The notes beneath the pieces were generated by a model. It was not told where the DNA came from. It searched no databases and saw nothing but the letters and a program-made list of their open reading frames with translations. From positions 124,001 through 188,000 of the forward strand of contig NZ_JADCLL010000009.1 in NCBI RefSeq assembly GCF_015070375.1: a stretch of 64,000 nt of DNA, in the 5' to 3' direction. The stretch is from Nocardioides kribbensis (GTDB lineage Bacteria > Actinomycetota > Actinomycetes > Propionibacteriales > Nocardioidaceae). The position numbers and the translations under genes are program-made. Below are positions 59,084-64,000 of this stretch, piece by piece. Each line of letters opens with the position of its first letter. The first letter of the stretch is position 1.

Positions 59084-62000
59084 ATGACTCCCACCGGTGA
59101 CGCCCCCCTCCCGCCCGAGGAGACCTCGGGCCGGTTCTGGCGCCGCCGTGACCGCGCCGAGGGGACGCCGCTGCCGCCGCTGAGCCTCGAGGAGGCGCAG
59201 GCGCGCATCGTCGAGCTCACCGCCGCGGCCGAGCGCGCCGCGTCGCTGCGCAACTCCGCGGAGCTGGCCGCGGCCGAGCAGGCCGCGGAGCGCCTCGTCG
59301 CCGAGGAGCACGCCGGCGCCGCCTCCCGGGCCCTGACCGAGGCCGAACGCAGCGCCGAGGACCACGCGCGCGCCGCCGCCGACGCCTGGGCCGCCCGCGA
59401 GGCCGCCGACCGCGCCGCCGCCGACCACTCCCGCGCCCGGCGCGACGCCGAGGAGTCCGCCGAGCAGGCCGCCACCGCCCGCGCCCGGGCCGAGGAGTCC
59501 GCCCGAGCGGCGGCGGTCGCGGCCGAAGAGCTCGCCGTCGCCCTGCGGGAGGCCCAGGAGGTCGCCGCGACCGCTGCGCGCGAGCGCGCCGCAGCCGAGG
59601 AGTCGGCGCGCGAGGCGCTCGCCGGCGCGGAGACGGCGTACGCCGGGCGCGAAGCGGCCGAGGCCGCCGCCACCGAGGCCGCGCGCGTGGCCCAGGAGGC
59701 GTCGACCGCCCGCCGGGCCGCCGACGACGCCGCCCGCGCCCACGCCGAGGCGGCCACCCACGCCCACTCCGACCGGGAGAACGCCGAGCACGCCGCCGTC
59801 GCCGCCCACACCGCGCGCCAGGCCGCCGACACCGCCGCCCGGGAGGCCGCCGAGGCCCGCACCCGGGCCGAGGAGGCCGCCGCGACGGCGCTCGCGGGCC
59901 GCGAGGCCGCCGACCTCGCCGCGGCCGAGGCGTCCCGCGCCGCGCAGGAGGCCCTCGCCGGCCGCGTCGCCGCCGAGCAGGCCGCCGCGCAGAGCGTCGC
60001 TGAGGCCGAGGCGAGCGCTGCCCGGTCGATCGCCGGAGCCCAGGAGGCGGCCGCACGGGCGACCGCCGAGGCCGAGGCGGCCGCGGTCGCCCGCCGTGAG
60101 GCCGAGGAGGCCGCGACCGCGCAGTCCGCCCGCGCCGACCAGGCCCACACCGAGCGCGCCGCGGCGGAGCAGGGCGCGGCCGCAGCCGCGGTGGCCGCAG
60201 CGAGCGCCGCCGCTGCGCAGGAGCGCGCCGAGGCCCGGGCCGCGGAGTCGGCCACGGCCCGCGCGGCCGCGGAGGCCACCGCCGCCGAGGCCCTCGCCGG
60301 CCGTGAGGCCGCCGACGCCGCCGCCACCGAGGCGGCCCGACGGGCCGAGCAGGCCCTCGAGGCACGCGTGCGCGCCGAGCGCGACGCCGCCCGCGCCGTC
60401 GCAGAGGCCACCGACGCTGCCTCGCGGTCCGTCGAGGAGGCCGAGGCCACCGCTGCCCGCTCGGTCGCCGAGGCGCGGGAGGCAGCCGCCCGGGAGGTCG
60501 CCGCCTCCAGTGCCACCGCCGCACGGTCGATCACCGCAGCGCAGGAGGCCGCCACCGTCTCGGTCGCCGAGGCCCGGGAGGCCGCCGACCTCGCGCTGGC
60601 CGACGCCGAGGCCGCTGCCGCCGAGCGCGACCGCGCGGAGGTCGCCGCCGCCGAGCAGGCCCGCCTGGCCGAGCAGGCCCTCGCCGACCGCAGCGCCGCC
60701 GAGGTCGCCGCGACCGCGGCGGCGGTGGCCGCCGCCGCAGCAGCAGCAGGTCGGGAGGCGGCCGAGCAGGTCGCCGCCGAGGCCGTCACCGCCCGGCAGG
60801 CCGCCGAGCGCACCAGCACCGAGGCCCTCGCCGGGCGCGAGCAGGCCGACAGTGCCGCGGCCCGGGCGGCCGCGCAGGCCGCCTCGGCCCTGGAGGCCCG
60901 TCGCGAGGCCGAGGCCGCCGCCGCCCGGACCGCCGAGCAGGCCCAGGAGGCCGAGCAGGCCCGTCTGGTCGCGGAGGAGGCGGCGCAGCGCCAGGCCGAG
61001 GCCGCCGCGGCGGCCGCGCTGGCCGAGACCGCCGCCCACAGCGCCGCGGCCGAGGCCTCCCAGGCCGCCGCCGCAGCCGAGTCGGCCCGCCGGCAGGCCG
61101 ACGAGCGCGCCGCCGAGCAGGCCACAGCGGCCTCCGCCGCCGCGGCCGCCCGCGCCGAGGCGGAGGAGGCCGCCAGGCGGGCCGGCGAGGCCCAGTCGGC
61201 CGCAGCCCAGTCCGCCGCCGCCGCCCTCGCCGAGGCCGAGTCGGCCCACGCCGGGCGCCGCGCCGCCGAGCAGGCTGCCCGGGAGTCGGGCGAGACCGCC
61301 GACCGCGCGCAGTCCGAGCGCGCCGCCGCGGAGGAGACCGCACGGGCGCAGGCCGAGGCCGCTCTCGCCGCGCACGCCGACCGCACCGCCGCCGAGGACG
61401 CCGCCGCCGGACAGGCCGAGGCGGCCCGTGCGGCCCACGAGGCACGCGCCGCCGCCGACGCCCTCGCAGCCGAGCACGCTGCGGCTGCCCGTGCGGCGTA
61501 CGACGCCCGGGAGGCCGCCGACCGCGCCGCCGAGGAGGCCCTGCGCGCCCGCACCGCCGCCGAGGAGGAGGCCGCCCGTCAGGTGGCGCTCGCCTCCGCC
61601 GCGGTGGCCGACCGCGAGGCCGCGGAGCAGCGCACCATCGAGGCGCTCGAGGAGGTCGCCCTCGCGGCGCAGCAGCACGCCGAGGAGCTGCGGGCGGCTC
61701 ACGACGCCCGTGAGGCCGCCGAGCAGGCCGCCACCGAGCAGGCCCGCCTGCGCGCCGAGGCCGAGGCGCTCGCCGAGCAGCGCGCCATCGACCGGCAGGC
61801 CGTCGAGTCGTCGGTGCGTCACCAGGCCGAGCTCGTCGAGGCCGCGCTCCAGGATCGTCTCGAGGCCGAGCAGCACGCCGCCGAGCTGGCCCGCGAGCTC
61901 GCCGAGGCGCGCGAGCAGCTGCTGGGACGACCGGTCGCCGCTCGCCCCGTCACCGACTCGCGCCACCGCGGCGACGCCGACGAGGGGGCAGGCTCGCCCG

Positions 62001-62446
62001 CGGCCATCGGCGAGCGGGCGTCCGGCGCGGCCACCGACGTCACCCGCACCCGCGGCCGCGCGTCGCTGGTCGCCCTGGTCCTCGCCGTGGCCGCCCTCGT
62101 GGCCGCCGCCGGTGTGGCGATCGGCGGCAGCCCCACCGACGCCGTCGTGCTGGGCCTGGCGCTGCTCGCTGTGCTGCTGGTCTACGTCGGCGCCCGCGCC
62201 CGCACCCCCTCCACCCGGGTGAGCATCGACGCCGCCGGCGTGGTCGACATCCGCACCGCCGACAGCCACCACAGCTTCGACCTCCAGCAGCCCGCCACCG
62301 AGGTCGAGGTGGTCGGCGAGCCCGGCAGCCGCGGCTGGGAGGTGAGGTTCGTGCGCCGCAGCCTCCCGCCCGTCGTCATCACCGCCAAGACGGTCGACCC
62401 CGAGGCCTTCACCCGCGCCCTGCGCACCTGGCGCCCCACCGCCTGA
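59084..62446 (+). CDS. Giant alanine-rich coiled-coil membrane protein
   Basis: A 1,120-residue protein. After a polar head (residues 1-~50, 'RFWRRRDRAEGTPLPPLSLEEAQARIVEL') a continuous Ala/Glu/Arg/Gln helix runs to about residue 950. Exact 21-residue (three-heptad) units can be lined up, for example five in a row at 188-292 beginning GREAAEAAATEAARVAQ and ending GREAADLAAAEASRAAQ. Two membrane helices follow (~992-1011 and ~1019-1040), then an ~80-residue domain ('STRVSIDAAGVVDIRT...') resembling a bacterial PH-type barrel. A near-leaderless TAGGGT box (59068-59073) precedes the ATG; GTG 59072 is an alternative. It could be a scaffold, tether or filament; function unknown. Confidence 0.82.
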   Translation: MTPTGDAPLPPEETSGRFWRRRDRAEGTPLPPLSLEEAQARIVELTAAAERAASLRNSAELAAAEQAAERLVAEEHAGAASRALTEAERSAEDHARAAADAWAAREAADRAAADHSRARRDAEESAEQAATARARAEESARAAAVAAEELAVALREAQEVAATAARERAAAEESAREALAGAETAYAGREAAEAAATEAARVAQEASTARRAADDAARAHAEAATHAHSDRENAEHAAVAAHTARQAADTAAREAAEARTRAEEAAATALAGREAADLAAAEASRAAQEALAGRVAAEQAAAQSVAEAEASAARSIAGAQEAAARATAEAEAAAVARREAEEAATAQSARADQAHTERAAAEQGAAAAAVAAASAAAAQERAEARAAESATARAAAEATAAEALAGREAADAAATEAARRAEQALEARVRAERDAARAVAEATDAASRSVEEAEATAARSVAEAREAAAREVAASSATAARSITAAQEAATVSVAEAREAADLALADAEAAAAERDRAEVAAAEQARLAEQALADRSAAEVAATAAAVAAAAAAAGREAAEQVAAEAVTARQAAERTSTEALAGREQADSAAARAAAQAASALEARREAEAAAARTAEQAQEAEQARLVAEEAAQRQAEAAAAAALAETAAHSAAAEASQAAAAAESARRQADERAAEQATAASAAAAARAEAEEAARRAGEAQSAAAQSAAAALAEAESAHAGRRAAEQAARESGETADRAQSERAAAEETARAQAEAALAAHADRTAAEDAAAGQAEAARAAHEARAAADALAAEHAAAARAAYDAREAADRAAEEALRARTAAEEEAARQVALASAAVADREAAEQRTIEALEEVALAAQQHAEELRAAHDAREAAEQAATEQARLRAEAEALAEQRAIDRQAVESSVRHQAELVEAALQDRLEAEQHAAELARELAEAREQLLGRPVAARPVTDSRHRGDADEGAGSPAAIGERASGAATDVTRTRGRASLVALVLAVAALVAAAGVAIGGSPTDAVVLGLALLAVLLVYVGARARTPSTRVSIDAAGVVDIRTADSHHSFDLQQPATEVEVVGEPGSRGWEVRFVRRSLPPVVITAKTVDPEAFTRALRTWRPTA

Positions 62447-62834
62447 CCCACGACGACGGGCACGCGCTCGTCTTTGCTCGGCGGGTGCCGCAGGACCGGG
62501 CTCGACGTCCGGTCGAACCCGCCGGCCGTCGAGGCAGGAGCCCAGCAGGTCGTTCTCCCAGAAGTGGCGGCAGACGACAGCCTCTGGGCCCGTCGACGCG
62601 TCGTTTCCCGCCACTTCCGGGCCCACCGACGGGGCAGCCGAACCTGGCGCCCGGCAGCGCACGGTCAGGGGCCGAGTGGAGTCGCACGCCCGCGACCGCG
62701 ACCGGCCCGCGACCGGCCCGCCGAGTTGTCCACAGGGCAGCGGCACACCGGTGGTTTCGACGCGCCGATTCGGGTTAATTTCACCGTACGGTCCCCTCGG
62801 TCCTGGGGCCGGTCCCCTCGGGAAGGACCCCTTC
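62447..62834. other. Intergenic region with a long imperfect stem-loop
   Basis: No gene is supported in these 388 bp. At 62561-62617 perfect 10-bp arms GAAGTGGCGG/CCGCCACTTC continue, after a 2-nt mismatch, into GACGAC/GTCGTT, giving an ~18-level stem around a 21-nt loop. It could be a structured RNA, a site-specific recombination remnant or a terminator far from the coiled-coil gene. Composition shifts toward lower GC after about 62760. Confidence 0.55.
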
Positions 62835-63410
62835 GTGAAGCCCTCTGCTCTCGTCGCCACAGCCATGACCGTGTCACTGCTGAGCATCGCTGGCTGCTCG
62901 GAGGATCCGGAGCCTGAGATCGCGAGCCCGACCGCCGCTTCATCGCCTCTGCAGTCATCTACGGCCCCCACTGAGCCGACTGCAACCGCACCCCCCGCCG
63001 CAGCGCCGGAGGGTGAAAGCAGGAAAGCGGCGATGGCGGCTGTTCGGCACTACTTCGACCTCGTCAACTATGCGACCGCCACGGGCGACATTGATCCACT
63101 ACGAGCAAGTACCGCTCCCAATTGCGCGGCGTGCTCGGGAGGTGCGGAAGCGCTCGATCAGATCTACGCGCAGGATGGCGAGATCGACGGCGGAGTCGCC
63201 ACGCTAGAGCGGGCCTCCGCGCGCACCGTCAAGATCGGAGACGACGTCAGATACCTCGTGGAGGCAGACGTGACGACCGAACCCCAGGTCGTCACGTACC
63301 CGGAGGGCGAGGTCGACCGATACCCGGGCGGCACCGTCAGTTATCAGTTCTTCCTTGAGCCCTTCGAGAACGGGCTGCGCATCCTCGATTGGAACGAGAC
63401 GCCGTCATGA
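62835..63410 (+). CDS. DUF6318-type lipoprotein
   Basis: A 191-residue exported lipoprotein. GTG start after GGAAGG; signal 'VKPSALVATAMTVSLLSIAGC' ends in a lipobox IAGC (Cys21). A Ser/Thr/Pro/Ala linker follows, then 'AAMAAVRHYFDLVNYATATGDIDPLRASTAPNCAACSGGAEALDQIYAQDG', which is the DUF6318 pattern with a CxxC pair, and a beta-rich end. DUF6318 proteins are found in Nocardioides-like actinobacteria; function unknown. GC is visibly lower than in the rest of the window. ATGA overlap with the next gene indicates an operon. Confidence 0.82.
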   Translation: MKPSALVATAMTVSLLSIAGCSEDPEPEIASPTAASSPLQSSTAPTEPTATAPPAAAPEGESRKAAMAAVRHYFDLVNYATATGDIDPLRASTAPNCAACSGGAEALDQIYAQDGEIDGGVATLERASARTVKIGDDVRYLVEADVTTEPQVVTYPEGEVDRYPGGTVSYQFFLEPFENGLRILDWNETPS

Positions 63411-64000
63411 CGGCTCGAGCGCTTCTATGGGCCCTCTTTTTCGGCTGCGTGCTTTTCGGGCCTACCAAGTCGGCCACAGCCGACGACCCGACGGTCGGGG
63501 CTGACCAGGGCAGCTTTTTCGCTGGCGTCTCGCAAGCTACGTCTGGCGGGCTGACCGGCAGCAGCGCAGACACGGTTGTGTCGGCCGGGTCAGCACCCGA
63601 AGGGACCTGGAACTCCGCGCCGATCTGTCAGGTCGGCGGCGCGCAAACCTGTGCCGAACCCCAAGTTTGTAGCGACGGCACCCCAGCCATCTCGTGGTGG
63701 TTCCAGAGTTCGGATGGGGAAATCCTGAGCGCCTATTCCTCATGTGCGTCAGACGGAGCCCCCACGGCATCTTCTGATGCTCCCCCACAGGTCACCCCCG
63801 GCATGGTGCAGCGAGCACTCGAGCGCGTACCGCTGCCCGAGCCGGACCTCTCGGTCCAGCCGCCCGGGGGCAGGACCCTCATCAACTTCGAGACCAACTT
63901 CTTCACCGCCGCCGAGCCCTTCACCGAGACCGTCACCCTGCTGGGACGACGCGTCGACCTCGACATCACCCCCAGCCAGTTCCGGTGGGCCTTCGGCGAC
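63407..64000 (+). CDS. Secreted protein with likely PKD-type domain (cut by window end)
   Basis: At least 198 codons remain open to the window end with no stop, so it is the N-terminal part. It starts 'MTARALLWALFFGCVLFGPTKSATA', a Sec signal peptide, then a Cys-containing region ('ICQVGGAQTCAEPQVCSDG', 'AISWWFQSSDGEIL') and 'VQPPGGRTLINFETNFFTAAEPFTETVTLLGRRVDLDITPSQFRWAFGD', whose end resembles the start of a PKD-like domain (WxFGDG). In Nocardioidaceae such proteins pair with DUF6318 lipoproteins. The first ~370 bp are lower GC than the rest, then normal composition returns after about 63780. Confidence 0.72.
   Translation, partial: MTARALLWALFFGCVLFGPTKSATADDPTVGADQGSFFAGVSQATSGGLTGSSADTVVSAGSAPEGTWNSAPICQVGGAQTCAEPQVCSDGTPAISWWFQSSDGEILSAYSSCASDGAPTASSDAPPQVTPGMVQRALERVPLPEPDLSVQPPGGRTLINFETNFFTAAEPFTETVTLLGRRVDLDITPSQFRWAFGD

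Noticed and set aside
59600..61700. Repetitive DNA that at first sight could be a CRISPR or tandem satellite
   Set aside because: The repetition is at the protein level (21-residue coiled-coil units) with varied codons; there are no constant repeats with unique spacers and no cas genes.
58565..62971. A 1,468-codon open frame on the minus strand, Gly/Leu-rich
   Set aside because: It is antisense to the alanine-rich coiled-coil gene. In very GC-rich DNA the codon pattern of Ala/Glu/Arg removes stop codons from the opposite strand. Its composition is a mirror of the real gene, with no domain or ribosome site.

Overview
The window is chromosomal DNA of a high-GC actinobacterium, most likely a Nocardioides or close Nocardioidaceae relative. 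Supporting signs are uniform GC-rich third positions, many GTG starts, mycothiol synthase (mshD), GlnR, an HbhA-like protein, an F420/PPOX oxidoreductase and a DUF6318-type lipoprotein. I found no rRNA, tRNA, CRISPR array, insertion sequence, integrase or origin. This is core and semi-core chromosome with one large surface-polysaccharide region.

Layout. 1-8.3 kb: the end of an SDR gene, an aspartate/glutamate racemase, an M4 metalloprotease carrying its own emfourin-like inhibitor domain, a sulfatase lipoprotein, a PPOX/F420 enzyme, an unknown protein and typA. 8.6-12.3 kb: a secreted DUF4397 protein, a class F sortase, a membrane-anchored GH8 glucanase and a protein tyrosine phosphatase. 12.3-17 kb: an MFS exporter, a crotonase lacking both catalytic glutamates, a rhomboid protease and a MASE4 histidine kinase, with two copies of an 81-bp palindromic repeat. 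17-20 kb: cydAB behind a near-perfect Rex operator. 20.4-23.6 kb: a tightly overlapping operon gpgS-folP2-(LigB-like)-(RibD-like). 23.7-38.6 kb: an exopolysaccharide locus. Seven minus-strand genes (two GT4, GT2, GT39, flippase, acyltransferase-SGNH, SGNH fragment) face three plus-strand genes (BcsA-like GT2, GT39, DPM-GtrA); the plus arm starts with an unannotated 21-codon coupled leader ORF. A secreted glycoside hydrolase flanks the locus.

38.6-43.2 kb: a STAS protein, a mannose-6-phosphate-isomerase-type cupin, two paralogous tiny membrane proteins each with a CTAGTC-tipped hairpin, then a mycobacteria-like block DUF2516 - hbhA - XRE regulator with a dense GCTAGC operator, and a Rhizobium-type asparaginase. 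43.2-51.7 kb: sulfur assimilation: a CysC kinase fused to a relic ATP-sulfurylase domain, a TauE/SafE exporter, cysDN, and sseC-cysA-DUF4395 behind a cysteine-containing leader peptide; gmd lies between. 51.7-57.8 kb: MoaD-like protein, thioredoxin, glnR, MerR/HspR-like - Hsp20 pair, YihY, mshD, YgfZ, Fur and nitrobindin. Several of these follow the order I recall around sseC2-cysA2-thiX-glnR-mshD in Mycobacterium tuberculosis. 57.9-64 kb: DsrE protein, ANTAR-like protein, a 1,120-residue alanine-rich coiled-coil membrane protein with 21-residue periodicity, and a lower-GC lipoprotein pair cut by the window end.

At least four coding starts lie 6-7 nt after a TANNNT hexamer, which is the signature of leaderless transcripts. 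The least-explained signals are the twin small-protein/hairpin units, the coupled leader in the polysaccharide locus, the cysteine leader, the coiled-coil giant and the shared ATGGTC-N6-GACCAT operators.
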